From Effrenium voratum (taxonomy: Eukaryota; Sar; Dinophyceae; Suessiales; Symbiodiniaceae): 64,000 nt of DNA. The stretch covers positions 980,001 through 1,044,000 of the forward strand of contig CAUJNA010001469.1 in the NCBI GenBank assembly GCA_963377175.1, written 5' to 3'. The first letter of the stretch is position 1; each line of letters begins with the position of its first letter. This document shows, one piece after another, positions 18,737 through 29,559 of this stretch. The notes under the pieces were generated by a model. The model made no database searches. It was not told the origin of the DNA and was given only the letters and a program-made list of their open reading frames with translations. The position numbers were made by a program, and so were the translations under genes.

Positions 18737-18803
18737 CCCCATTAATCTATATAATACTTTATTATATAAATTAATGTTTTCCTTTTTTTTCTAGTAATGA
18801 AAT
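18737..18803. terminator. Right copy of hairpin plus CTAGTAATGAAA element
   Basis: ATTAATCTATATAATA and TATTATATAAATTAAT form a 16-bp stem with one mismatch, followed by TTTTTTTTCTAGTAATGAAA. It directly follows the stop of the GIY-YIG gene and is inverted relative to 421-484. The position after a gene fits a terminator, but its presence near both ends also fits subterminal inverted repeats. Confidence 0.6.
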
Positions 18804-18816
18804 TATTTTATAAGAA

Positions 18817-18833
18817 AAAGTATTTCAAGAAAA
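18817..18833 (+). promoter_or_regulatory. Promoter-like box AAAGTATTTCAAGAAA
   Basis: Fourth copy of the shared box, 25 bp before the ATG at 18858. Confidence 0.55.
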
Positions 18834-18857
18834 ATGACATAATAATTATATAGTGAA

Positions 18858-19010
18858 ATGGAGTTTCATAAACTACCAATTGAAGTATTGAATAATATTA
18901 TTTCATATAGATTGGGGAAACCCGAATATATGAAATTCAAATACAACAATGCACTCAAACAAATACAAAACAATTCAAAATTGAATATACTGAAACTAGA
19001 TGTTTTATGA
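18858..19010 (+). CDS. Small F-box-like protein, 50 aa
   Basis: A 50-residue frame starting MEFHKLPIEVLNNIISYRLG, which resembles the start of an F-box (Leu-Pro then a helix ending in Ile-Ile). It ends with TGA overlapping the ATG of the next gene (ATGA). Either it is a separate small protein coupled to the next gene, or one gene is split here by a frameshift. F-box proteins are used by large DNA viruses to redirect host ubiquitin ligases; the match here is short and the call is weak. Confidence 0.4.
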   Translation: MEFHKLPIEVLNNIISYRLGKPEYMKFKYNNALKQIQNNSKLNILKLDVL

Positions 19011-19417
19011 ACAATATGAATTATAAAATTAAGGGTCTTTACCTAAATCTAAACGTCATAAATACACAATACAACAACATAGTAGATTTCATCCTTAACA
19101 TTATGTCTTCAAATGACACAGGTTATGGAAACTGGAGACTGACAATACGTTTAGAATTATGTTATTCCCAAGAAGTTAAGCATTGTGCTATTTGGCATCA
19201 AAATGATTGTAAAAATACAGTTCAATTTCATAGAAGAGAAAGAAAAGATATCACAGTTCCAAGGTTTCTTCCAGAAGTATTGAGTGATGCTACTGAACAA
19301 TTCATAAGCACAATACAAAAAATGAAAAGGTGGGAAAGCGAGGATAGAGACATTAGAACATTCAAAACTGAATACATTTTTATAGACATAGATGTTGATG
19401 AAGTTGATTATGACTAA
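19007..19417 (+). CDS. Hypothetical viral protein, 136 aa
   Basis: An intact frame overlapping the preceding small gene by 4 bp. The sequence has a beta-rich feel (NWRLTIRLELCYSQEVKHC) and ends in an acidic tail YIFIDIDVDEVDYD. It has Cys and His pairs (KHCAIWHQNDC) that could bind metal. No family recognised. The overlap suggests translation coupled to, or fused with, the F-box-like frame. Confidence 0.55.
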   Translation: MNNMNYKIKGLYLNLNVINTQYNNIVDFILNIMSSNDTGYGNWRLTIRLELCYSQEVKHCAIWHQNDCKNTVQFHRRERKDITVPRFLPEVLSDATEQFISTIQKMKRWESEDRDIRTFKTEYIFIDIDVDEVDYD

Positions 19418-19461
19418 CTTGAACTAAAATAATTTAGGAAATATAATTCAGGTTGATTATC

Positions 19462-19520
19462 CCCATTAATCCATATAATAAAATATGATATAAATTAATG
19501 TGTTCTTTTTTTTCTAGTAA
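19462..19520. terminator. Second right-arm copy of the hairpin/CTAGTA element
   Basis: CCCCATTAATCCATATAATA and the complementary TGATATAAATTAATG, then T8 and CTAGTAAA. A direct repeat of 18737-18803 (about 80 percent alike by eye), again following a gene end. Confidence 0.55.
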
Positions 19521-19521
19521 A

Positions 19522-19537
19522 AAAGTATTTAAAGAAA
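19522..19537 (+). promoter_or_regulatory. Promoter-like box AAAGTATTTAAAGAAA
   Basis: Fifth copy of the shared box, about 22 bp before the ATG at 19560. It lies immediately after the hairpin element, so the two form a terminator-promoter module. Confidence 0.65.
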
Positions 19538-19559
19538 TATTACCTATATATAGTATATA

Positions 19560-20033
19560 ATGTTTAGTGAGATTGAACAGGAAGAAATTATTCATGAATT
19601 CTTAACTTATATTGAACAACAGGAAACTAAAATAATTGAGTTTTTGAGTGATAATGATAATAAAACAGAAGAAGAAGATGACAGTTACGGATTTGTAACT
19701 GAAAAACGGTTCGAAAAGGAAATTACAGAACATCATAAAATGATAAACAATATTGAAACGAAAAATTACATCTCATTAAAACATGCAATGATAAAATATA
19801 TGGAACAAACCAACAACCAACGAATAATTAGAAATGCTGGAAACTATTCATACAGTCAAATTACATCCAATTTGTGGTATTTAAGCTTTAGATAATTTGA
19901 ATGGTTAATCGAAATAAAAAAGAATGGCAACAGATGGGTTTGTAGCAAAGAAAAATTAGATGCTGTTGATTTTAACATATTGTATAAATGTAAAATGTTT
20001 AAAAGAAGATTTGAATATTATGAAAACGAATGA
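19560..20033 (+). pseudogene. Hypothetical viral protein with an in-frame TAA
   Basis: The frame opens with an acidic helical protein (MFSEIEQEEIIHEFLTYIEQ) and reaches TAA at 19893-19895 after 111 residues. The same frame then continues for 45 codons with protein-like sequence (FEWLIEIKKNGNRWVCSKEK; LYKCKMFKRRFEYYENE) to TGA at 20031. The whole would be about 157 residues. No family recognised. Like the polymerase and the third GIY-YIG gene it shows a point nonsense change with the frame otherwise kept. Confidence 0.55.
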
Positions 20034-20455
20034 ACTTAACCTTGCCCATAATATTTCTACAAATTTTGTGATAAAAATTTATTGTAAAATAATTTATGAT
20101 AGTTTTTGGAATAATATTTTTTGAAAATTTTGTAAACTTTTTATTTTGTAAAATTCTTCTTTTTTTTAAAAAAAAATATATGTTTTTTGTAAAAAAAATA
20201 TTATTATTATTTTTTAAAATTTATTTTTTTATTTATGTTTGTATAATTTATTATTATTTTTTGTAAAATTTAATATTTTTTGAAAATGAATGAACTTAAC
20301 CTTGCCCATATATATTTTTGAAAATTTTGAATATAAAATATTGGATAAACTGACTAGGAAATTACCTGCTTTGAAATGTTGATTTTTGAAAATGTGCTTT
20401 TTGAGGCGCTGTTTTAAAATGTTGCTAAAAGTGTAGGGAGTACCCTAGGATTTTT
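20022..20455. other. Right end of the viral block: T-rich tract with a 28-bp direct repeat
   Basis: No gene. The sequence GAATGAACTTAACCTTGCCC occurs at about 20028 and again at about 20288, inside matching 28-bp contexts. Between them lies a very T- and A-rich tract with many TTTTGTAAA repeats. After about 20,340 the base composition begins to change, and by 20,455 the sequence is host-like. I found no clear target-site duplication by eye. Confidence 0.5.
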
Positions 20456-21189
20456 TATATAAAAAAAAGATGGGCAAGCCCCCCTCTAACTGTTTTCCCT
20501 CTATTCGCGCATTGGTAGCATCCAGCGGCTCGCTCGTTGTTCATGCTTGAACAAGGGAGGTATTTGATTGTTTTTTCCATCCGAAAGAGCAAGCTCGAGA
20601 CTTGCATTGCGAACGGTCGAACCGTGAGATGCTGTAAACAGTTGTCGCGACGTGTAATGGACCTTGCCACACTCGCAAAGGTGGGTTTCCTTATAACTTC
20701 CTTGTACAACCAGTCGAATCAGGGGTCTCCTCCAAAACTTCTCGATTGCTTCCAGGTACCACTACCATAATTGGTATGCAGGGTTTCTTACCTTTAGGTT
20801 GTACATGATGGCTTTCCCTGCTTGCCAACCATGACCGTAGTGGTGACTGGAAGCACTGGTTTAAGGAAAACAAATATCAGCAGAATCGGAAAGCATGGCC
20901 ACAGTACAATTGTTGTGGGCTCTTTGTAGAAGGTACTACATGCAGTTTCATGTTGCAGGTCTTCTCTTTGTGCAATTTGGCTGTATGTAGCTCAACCAAA
21001 TGTGCATGGCTTTTTGAATTTTGAGGCGAATCCATTTAAATTCGCGCCTCTTTTGTCTTCCAGGATTGCGGTGAGCTGCCAGTAGAGTGACCTACTGCTG
21101 GTGGAGAAAAGTGAGGGGTTGGGAAGATTACTATGCACTAATGTCCACGCCAGTTCCCGCTTAAATGGGACACACACACGTATACACAT

Positions 21190-21320
21190 CAATTCTTAAT
21201 TAAACGGGACACACACACACACACACAAACACACCTTTTAATTCTTAGTTAATTTGGACACACAGAAACACACCTTTTAATTCTTAGTAAATTCGGACAC
21301 ACACACACACACATACCCCT
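21190..21320. repeat. Minisatellite: three ~45-bp units of CACACA plus AATTCTTAGT
   Basis: Units of GGACACACACACACAC followed by CCTTTTAATTCTTAGT repeat three times with small differences. It is adjacent to ordinary host DNA and has no coding frame. Confidence 0.75.
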
Positions 21321-22261
21321 GCATAAATTAGTCAACCAGGGGCTTACTAATCCTGGGTTCCCTAGTCTGGGTTGGATGTGTTCTGAAAACCCTCTTGAGT
21401 ATTGCCTTAAGGCTGAGCTCCTATTAGGTCTGGTTTACTGTCCATGCATGGAACCCACCAGAGAGGCAACATGGATATGCTCACTCGCCGAACTGGGTGG
21501 TGGGCATGACCGAACTATCGCAACTTAATTCAATTTGCTTAAGAATCGGATTTTCCTTGTTCGTTTTAGCCGGAATCTACAGAACATATATCTGCATTTT
21601 TTCACAGGAGACAACACAAATGGAGTCTTACCAACTCGCCCATGGGGCCGAACTCACTGTCCGATGTCTGGAACCGGGTTTATGAGACCACCGAAAATCA
21701 AGCCCAGAACCTGCACGGGAACCGGTCCCCTCGGGAAAATGGACTTCCAGGAACCCCTCTGCAGGTTCCATGTTTGTTTTTGAGAGGGTCACTCTTGTTG
21801 TTGTCTTATTTGCGCCCTTTCAACCAGCAAGAAGTGAACTTGTTGGAGAAGTCTGGCCCAAAACTTTGGTTGCGACCTCGCACATCCTGAAGGTTTCTTG
21901 CGTGGTTGTTGTTTCTTGCTAACATCCCCACTTACGACCAATTGCATTTCCGTAATGTCTTCGGCTCGGAAGTGCAAGCAGATATTAACTGCTTTCTCTC
22001 TCTCTCTCTCTTTCTCTATCTCCACTGATGTTTGAGGAATCCAAGTATCCCCAGAGGCTTCCTTGTTCGGTATCCTTTCAGACAGTTTGGTTCGTGGATG
22101 GATGCGTCGTTTTTGCTTTTGGGTGAGGTTTGTATCATTTACCGGTCACCTAGGTCCAAAGCCGTGCTGTGTTGCAATGCTGTTTCGCTGGCATGTGTTT
22201 GGTTGATTGTGAGATGTTTGGAAGCTTAGCCAGGGCCGCAGAGACTGCAATCTGCAAGATC

Positions 22262-22372
22262 CTCACTCGCTGAGTTTATGGATTTCATACTTTTTCGGAA
22301 CACCATTTCCGTGGAAAACAAACAGCTCATTCATTTCGACTGTTCATGGGCAATCCACTGAAGTGAGGAGCT
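22262..22372. mobile_element. Short inverted-repeat element (MITE-like), family 1, complete copy
   Basis: The left end CCTCACTCGCTGAGTTTATG pairs with the right end CAATCCACTGAAGTGAGG. The interior has CCATTTCCGTGG, matching CCATTTTAGTGG in the copies at 27935 and 47378. About 110 bp, non-autonomous, without coding capacity. Confidence 0.55.
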
Positions 22373-24451
22373 TGTTGCCGGTACCTCACAGGAGAACACA
22401 CCAATGAGCTTCACTTGCGCTTTGCGACGCGTTTTCGTTGCTGCAGAGACATCAAGCCGACGCCCAAAACAAATGTGCTGCAAGCCTGGCAATGGCCTAG
22501 TACCACTCTGGCAAATATTGCACCAAGTTGTCCAAAAACGACTCTTTCACTTTGGATTGTTCCTTGCTGGTTCATTTTTCGTCAAGGTCCCGAAAGGTTG
22601 TATTTCAGCTACTAGGGGCTATTAGTAATTAGGGGCCAATTAGATTGGATCGATGTTTAACTGCGCCGTGCAAGGCGCGGCCTCCAATGTCCAACACCTG
22701 GTTTTGACGAAGAAGACACTAGTTGTGGATCATGTGTTTCCTTTCTTGCTGGATCCAATGGATCGCACCAGTTCATGTAGCATGCCGTTTGCGGGGGTGG
22801 CAAAACAGGTGAGATATTGAACACCCAACTTCCTGGGATCCCTTTTTGAATAGTTGGTTCGCACTTTCAGGTTCACATAGGGGCCATATTCGCACCAGAT
22901 CTTTTTTTGGGGTCACTTGATCATGGCCATGGACCCCTTTAGGGAACCCCAACGCCTGAAGTTTGGTCCCACCCGACACTCTGAGCCGATGGCTGCCAAG
23001 CTGCCAAAGCTTCAGCTGCCCAAGGACCGGTTTCCTTACATGGCAAGCCTCGGTTTCATGTGACCGGGAAAAGGGCCCCGCCGGAAGTAAACGATTGTGT
23101 TGTTTTTACTTTGTGGAATCAAGTTTGTTGATTGTTTTCCATTGCAAAGGTGATCAACTCAACCTTCTTTGGTGGGGGGAAGCAAAGCTCTGGCAAACTT
23201 GAAGTGTTTTGGTAGCACACGCTTGCACATTGTGGAAAGTTGGTGGCTTAGGTTGCCACTTTCTGTGAGTGGCCCAGGAAATCCCCTTGAAAGTGATGTA
23301 GAGTTATGGGAATCAACCACAACTCTATACTCTTCACATGGACTTGCATGCTGCTTTGGCGAGCAACCTTGACGCAACCGGTTCGAAGAACTGGACATCG
23401 CTTGCACCAGAAGAACGTTCGCATGTGTGTAGTGGTCGAAAAAACGCATGTGTTCACGTGTCACCCAAGGCAGATAGCCTCATCCTTTTGCGCAAGCTCG
23501 AAATGATCTTACCTGAAATTGCACGGCCTCGTGGTGAAGCTTTGGAAAGGGTTTCCCTCAATTTCTGGTTTGGAAGTTCCTTTCGCAACTGCGCAGAGAT
23601 GTTGGTGCAGCTTTGGCGGTGGGTTCTTCCAAGGGTTCTTCCAAGGCAATGGCAATTTTTTACACCGCAAACGCCTCGGCGAATTGGAGGTTTCAACGCC
23701 AGAGGCGTGTCTCAAAATGGGAGAGGGAGGGCGGACTGTTTCTTGGGGGGAATGTCTCACCAAGGGGCGTCCAATGTTTTGGGGAGATCTGGGCTGAGGC
23801 CTTTTACCCAGGATTTGGCTGTCACAGCGTTGCCAAAAAAAGCACATGCGCCAGGCAATCCCCTTACCGGAATCACTTAGCAAAGGGGGGGTTGAAGGGG
23901 GGTATCCATAAAAACAATAAACGTGTGTTTGAATGGGTTCGCCCCCCTTTGTAGATGGTTGGCACAGATAGGAGTGGTGTTTGAGACAAGGATCTCTGCG
24001 ATGGGGCATGAGCTCCCATCGCCCGAGACCTCCGGCGGCGCCGGTGTTTGCCCTTTCGTTGGTGGGTTTGTGCTGCAAACACACCCAATGGCTGTCAAAT
24101 GGTTCCAGAATAGCCCAAGCAGGGTCACTTAACACAAACCATTTGACAGGCGTTGGGGGGGGGGGGGTCCTGGCAAAAAGATGCCTTTCTGTGCACATGG
24201 CTACTGATTGTGCCAAAGATTAAGGCCACATCTCTTGTCTCTTGTGCGCTGGCTGAAAGGAGGTCTTAGATGGGTGGGCGGGACAAAAGAGAATCCTCCA
24301 AATGGGTGCGTTTCCACGTGGGAACCCCAAGAATGGATGGTTCCTGTTGGTTTCCATCTACGGCAATCCCAAACTGTCTTTGATGTATATCATTGTTTCG
24401 GTGTGGACAGTGTCTTCGCAAGACATGTGAGCGGAAGTGCGGTTGATTCAA

Positions 24452-24564
24452 ATATGGGCGTGTGTTATTGTAGAGGCCCCCCCCCCAAAAAAAAAAAGGT
24501 TTTCTTTAGTTTCCCCGTAAAAGGAAACCAAAAGAGGGTTCCCAAAAACATGACACGCCCATAT
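24452..24564. mobile_element. Short inverted-repeat element (MITE-like), family 2, complete copy
   Basis: Perfect 12-bp ends: ATATGGGCGTGT at 24452-24463 and ACACGCCCATAT at 24553-24564. The interior is a C and A homopolymer pair and then GTTTCC/GGAAAC inverted tracts. Other members (30341, 54101, 49649) share GGGTGTGTC ends, GAGGGTACC and an internal GGTTT..AAAGG..AACCAAAAGGA palindrome. Confidence 0.65.
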
Positions 24565-24772
24565 ACACCACGTTCCAGGAAATGGTCTTATCTGGTGTCC
24601 TGGAAGCGGATTGGCAAACCAACCAAGGGAGGGGGGTCAACCGAGAGCCTTGAGGACCTGATCTCTGAATGTAATTCGGTCCGGGACACATCAAATCTAG
24701 GTGGGGATGTATGCCCACCAAGCACTTTTGAGGGGTTCCGAGTTAAAATACGTATCCTCATCCTTTCGTCAG

Positions 24773-24829
24773 GATGAGGCGGCGCAAAGACAACTCTCCG
24801 AGGCAGCAGCGGGGAAAGACGGATCGAGG
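24773..24829 (+). CDS. Exon-like island, 19 aa
   Basis: Fifty-seven bases after a CGTCAG acceptor-like end encode DEAAQRQLSEAAAGKDGSR, with GC-rich codons and an alanine-rich helix like other dinoflagellate coding exons. No flanking start or stop. Supported only by composition and the preceding AG. Confidence 0.3.
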
Positions 24830-25632
24830 GCGTGTCGAATTTGGGACCTGGCACTCCCCAGATCATCATGGGAACCCCAGAAAAGGGCTGCTTCCCACAA
24901 TGGGACTAATGGGACTTCTGAAAATTGCGGGGAGTGGCGGCGGATTTCGGGTTCTCCAGAGTAAAACGAGCGAACGTCCATGGATTACTTGATTGACTCA
25001 GAGTTTCATTATCCCGAGTTGAGCACTTGGATCAGCTATTGCTTATCCCTTGGCCGTAAAATTGGCAGTTTGGCACCAGCTGCTGGCCATGTGCAATGTT
25101 GAAGGCTTAACAGTTTTGCCCCCCCCCCCCCCCGAAGCTACCCAAGACCTTAAATGAGACAGCCATAGACGCAAAGAAACGTAGCAAGAACCATCCATTG
25201 CTAGAGGGATCTCCTTCCCCTCTTTTGGGCAACACGATGTCAACACTTCAGGTTGTACATTACGGTGCCACTTAAAGTGACACCTTCCAAAATTACCCTA
25301 AGCCCTAAGGCCACAAAAGGTGTGTCTTCGAGAAGCTCTCAACACATAACCACTTTAAGTTTTTAGGGACCCGGTGATACGCAGCGTGTGTGTGTGTCAA
25401 ACTTGGGGACCCCCGAAAATGGGTGGTTTCTGCTGAATTCCCCAAATCAGACCGTTTCGCCGCCGCAGGGAAGCCTTCAGTACCTTAGGATTGACATCGT
25501 TTCCCCTGGGCACTCCCCTGAACAACCATGCAACCCAAAAAAGGGCTCCTCCAGGCCAAGATGTCTCCAGATTCGACGTTGTTTGGGGTTCCCTCTTAAT
25601 CTGCAGTGTACCTATCGTTTCTTTCCATTTAG

Positions 25633-25775
25633 CGCCCGGATGCCTCAACGAACTCGCCAGGCTTCGGAGGTCGCGCGGTCCGGGGAGCTCAAGTCGGCGC
25701 AGCAGATGCTGAAGGAGGCCGAACGTCCGAAGTCGCGCGTCCCGAGCTTTGGCCCAATCGCAGCAAGATTTGCTG
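25633..25775 (+). CDS. Exon-like island (Arg/Ala-rich helix)
   Basis: After TTCCATTTAG the frame reads ARMPQRTRQASEVARSGELK and KSAQQMLKEAERPKSRVPSF, a charged helical segment in GC-rich codons. Flanking DNA is non-coding. Function unknown; it could belong to the same spread-out plus-strand gene as the islands at 32.6 and 33.1 kb. Confidence 0.35.
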
Positions 25776-27934
25776 TCCACTGGGGTCTCCAGAACGATTC
25801 CATGGACCGCCATGAATAAGCCCCTGTTTATATGGGGGTGTTCCCCTCCAAAAGTGAGAAATCACCACTAAGCCCAGGAACATCCCCCCCATTAATAAAC
25901 AGGGGTTTATTAAGCCGGGGTCAACATTACTTTAAGGTAGGCAAAAAATAGAACACGGCTAGAACAGCTCGTTGTCTGTGTACTCCAGATATGGGCCACG
26001 TAAAGAAGATGGCGTTGGGTGCTCTCACCCAAATACTTGTACCTCGCCAAAGTCCCATGTTATTGGGAGACACAATGAATACTACCTGTGGCTACAATGG
26101 TTTTCACCGTTACACTCCACTTAAAAGGAAAAACAAGAGCTGTCCAACAAGTCAAGCTTGAGGGTTGAACCACCAGCACCCCCAACCACTGCTTTTCGGA
26201 CAGTACTTGGGATTTTGGACGTGGGAGAAGGCACTCGTTGGGGGGGTGCTGGCACCGAGCAATGGAGTTTGTAGGATCGTGTCATAGGCTCCAATCCAAC
26301 GGCCCATTCTGCCTGGCAAGTGAGTACACCGATTCAGGGGTCAAACAAGTGAACGCTCATGATGGTTCGACACGTGGGGATCCATTTTCCTTTTTTCCCC
26401 AGGATTGTTGAATTATTGTAACATCTGCAAACGTCTCTGACCTTGTGCAAAGAACGTTGGGCGATCCCAACCTCCTGAGGACTTGAAGCTGTTTGGCCCT
26501 GGGTCAAAACCAATGGTACCATTTTGTGGGTAGGTGAATTCACCACCCATTTTGGTCTGTTTTAGTGGGGATTGGGATGTTCACTGGGGATACGATATTT
26601 TGACCCATGGCCGTTTAGGGAAGGCTATGTGACTGGTCCACGGAAAGCTCTGACTTTGGCCGATCCACTCAGGAAGTGGGGATGAGAATGGACAGGAGTC
26701 ATCCGGAACGAAAACACATTCCTTATTCATAAGGGGGATGTCGAAGAGATGGCAGACTAAATATGAAGCAGAATAATGATTTGTTATGTACTCCAGACGT
26801 GAGCCAAGAAAGTTCCGCTAGAATCAACCATCAGCCAACACTTGAGGCTTGTTCAACAAAATTAATGGCAGGAAGAACGGTTCCGTATTATATGAGTGTC
26901 CTGCCCTTTACAGGGTTTCCTTAATTTAACAGAACCTATCACCGCCCCACCAACGGCAACAGGTGGCTTACATTGGCAACTAAAGTTGACATTTCACACG
27001 ACCCAACGAGTACATCACAAGGACTACAGAATTCAATGCTCGCAGAACGGGGTTTCCATAGATATAAATTCTTATTAAAGTTTTAAAGGCATGTTTAGGA
27101 GCCTTAAAGGGAAATGTGCTAACTCTTGCAGTGTGACTTTGGTTTGAGACCAAACCTGGGCGTTGTCATCCCAAGAGATGTCTGAAGTCTAAAGCCAAGG
27201 TGAGGCACACTCCCGCAAACGTGGACCCCAGGCCCACACATGGAACATATTATTTCCAAGTACCCCGGATCATGTTCCTCTAATTGGTGGCTGGATCGGT
27301 GGTTTGGAGTTTCGAACCACTGGCTCTTGTTGAGGGTAAGTGGAAGCCACCCCCCAACCTCCCGCAACCTCCAAGCCACCAATCCAAACCACAAATTAGA
27401 GGGGTACTGTATTTAGCAAGTGTTTAGTAAGCCTGGTTATGACCTACTATGGTAAGTGAGTCGGGCTTACTAACCACGTACTAAGTACCATTTTTTGGTA
27501 AGGGTCCCCCTTGAAAGTCAACTAACAAAGACGGGGTGCCGATCCTGTTTTTTTCCATGGAAATCCTCTGGGCATCTGAGACTAATCCGAGGGAAGCTGA
27601 CCACGGCCCAAGATTCACCTTGAGGGGTTCATTCGCCCAGGGCGTGGCTTCCGGACTGTTCCCTGCACCCTTGCAGCGGCAGGCGAGGGTCGGATGAGCT
27701 GATATGTGATTGTCGTTTCGTGCGTTTTTGTGTCTTTTTACTAGAGTAGCCTTTTTGAGGCTTGACAGGACAGCCAAAGGACACCACCCATGTTTGTGGG
27801 TCTCCTTGTTTTGGAGGGTGGAGTAGAAATGGAACAGAAGCAGAAGACTCAGTGGGCCAAGATAAGCAGACCTGCACGGCTTTGTCTCGCTCCTCTGGTT
27901 TTGGGATATTCACTTTTTGGCAAGACTATTTATT

Positions 27935-28030
27935 CTCACTCCCTGAGTTCATGGACTTTAAGCTTTTTGGCAAGGCCATTTTAGTGGCAGACAAAAAGTT
28001 GGACTTTGCTTGGCCAACTCGGGAAGCTAA
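27935..28030. mobile_element. Family-1 short inverted-repeat element, diverged
   Basis: The left end CTCACTCCCTGAGTTCATGG and the interior GGCCATTTTAGTGGCAGACA match the copy at 47378. The right end GGCCAACTCGGGAAG is diverged. About 95 bp. Confidence 0.5.
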
Positions 28031-29042
28031 TTTTAATTGACCTTGCCAATGGTGTGAGGCCAAAGTAAAGGGTCTCTAGTTTGTTTGGGGGGATTTGGTC
28101 ACTAGGGCAAACACAACGTTTCCGGACTCTGTTGGCCAATCCACTTAGGAAGTGAGTCATGGTGGACTTGCGGAGACCAGCCCTACCCGCAAAGAGTAGA
28201 GGTACCCATGTTGCCCGTGTCCTTTCAGCGAAAGACGTGTTTTGCCGCCCAATGGACAAAAATATTGTATACATAGATGATCCAGGACTTAGCCCACCTT
28301 GGTAAGCGGCTTGTAAGCTGATCAGCATGGTTACTAGTTTAGCTAAGTTCCTAAGGAGGGAATTTAGGCAACCATTGTAAAGGATTTTGACAAGCAAGAA
28401 GAGCGCCGTCGGAAGGTCTAAGACATGGCGAATGCTGCTCCTTCAACTTAGGGGATGTGAACATTTAGATGATACTACAGCAGGGTTGAGAATACATGTT
28501 GGAGTTAGGCCCACTATTGGTCAGTGGCCAAGGAATCCCCTTGCAAGTTACAAAGTACTCCCATGTTGGCATCGCACAAAGTTGCTTTTCTCCCCACAAC
28601 CATGCATGAAATGTCCTATCGTTACCCCAACCACTCCATTTCTGGGTGTCGCTTTCGGGGAACAAGAACACTAGCATGGAACCCACCAGAGGGTTCCTTT
28701 TGCAGGAGAAGTGTCTCCCAAATATTTTCAGGTAGGTTGCATGTGAATTAGTGGCAGGGTGTCCTTCTCCATGAGTCGACGAAGTAACCAAACAACTAAC
28801 TCAACCTACCAGGTCAAAAGCCAGAAGCAGCTCAAAAGGCCATTAGCTCGTCAAAAGCAACCAACTTGATAAAACCATAATATACGTACCCGTTTTTTCT
28901 CATGCGAACCTGTAGGTTGCATATTCTTTTTGTGGGCGAAGAGGTGTTGGCCTGGTGGTCTGCTGGAGAGTGGGGTGGCTCAGTGCGGCGGGTTGGGGAG
29001 GGATTGGGGACTTTGAGGGGCGGATTTGTCTTTTGGAAGGTG

Positions 29043-29142
29043 TCTCATTCTCGCCTGAGTTCCGGACTTTGAGCTTTGGGGAAACTTCTTAGTAGTAGAT
29101 ATAAAGTGTGTATCGTTTTTGGGCGTCCACTCAGCAAGGGAC
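29043..29142. mobile_element. Family-1 short inverted-repeat element, diverged
   Basis: TCTCATTCTCGCCTGAGTTC on the left, CCACTCAGCAAGGGACT on the right, with the shared GGACTTTGAGCTTT interior. About 100 bp. Confidence 0.45.
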
Positions 29143-29156
29143 TTGTTCTACATGAT

Positions 29157-29555
29157 TCATGAAGCTCGTGGATGAAGATAGTGCACCTCCCGCAAAAGTG
29201 ATCCACTCCAGATCCCCTTTGAAAGCGGTTTGCCCTTCTTCCAACAATCGTGGAAGCTGGTCCTTTTGGAAAGGCTGTTGTATGCATCCTTGGTCGACAT
29301 GTATTCCCACAACCCCCTTTTTTCAATTAGTTCAACAAACTGTCCTGAATCCTTCCAGATGGCAGTGGCTTCCCTTGCTGTGGTGTCCAACAAAAGAGGT
29401 ACCCTCAAAGAGAAAACCGGTCTTGCTATTTGGATCAATAATCTTTCGGATGTGCCATTTGCCATGAGGGTTGCCCTTTCCCTCTCATTTACATGCACTA
29501 GGAAGTTGATGTTGCAGGTACCACAGATGCCTTCGTTCTGCCATTCACATGGCAA
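29157..29555 (-). CDS. Unidentified protein-like fragment, about 130 aa
   Basis: A minus-strand frame with protein-like composition (INFLVHVNERERATLMANGT; KDSGQFVELIEKRGLWEYMS). A neighbouring frame just upstream (LLWTEDLNLHVDLNCHVNGR) may be its continuation across a frameshift. I do not recognise it. It may be an old gene or retroelement fragment. The opposite strand has two overlapping frames of similar length, so chance remains possible. Confidence 0.3.
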   Translation of the reverse strand: MPCEWQNEGICGTCNINFLVHVNERERATLMANGTSERLLIQIARPVFSLRVPLLLDTTAREATAIWKDSGQFVELIEKRGLWEYMSTKDAYNSLSKRTSFHDCWKKGKPLSKGIWSGSLLREVHYLHPRAS

Positions 29556-29559
29556 TTAA

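Larger units (their letters stand above)
20456..24772. other. Host non-coding DNA with microsatellites
   Basis: No gene can be supported. The stretch holds a tandem repeat of about 45 bp joining CA tracts to TTTTAATTCTTAGT (21190-21320), a CT microsatellite (21995-22020), one complete family-1 short inverted-repeat element (22262-22372) and one family-2 element (24452-24564). Several 60-240 residue open frames exist on both strands but share the same bases and look like chance. A stretch at 23340-23520 (plus) is faintly protein-like. Confidence 0.6.
25830..29150. other. Host non-coding DNA with family-1 elements
   Basis: I see no supportable gene. It contains family-1 element pieces near 26650, 27935-28030, 28125-28160 and 29043-29142, and several palindromes such as the GTTAGTA/TACTAAC type around 27410-27480. 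Open frames here overlap on both strands and look like chance. Confidence 0.5.

Noticed and set aside
1..20455. Stop-codon reassignment in the virus
   Set aside because: Internal TAG, TGA and TAA all occur, and slips also break genes. A code change would explain at most one stop codon.
1..20455. Virophage (Lavidaviridae-like) identity
   Set aside because: The gene set overlaps, but the family B polymerase-SF1 fusion, rve integrase and S74 fibre, and no recognisable virophage-type cysteine protease, fit a Polinton-like virus better. The capsid alone cannot decide by eye.
23509..24216. 235-residue minus-strand frame
   Set aside because: Composition is Pro, His and Cys heavy and crosses C-rich homopolymers; a 180-residue frame is open on the other strand. 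Looks like chance.
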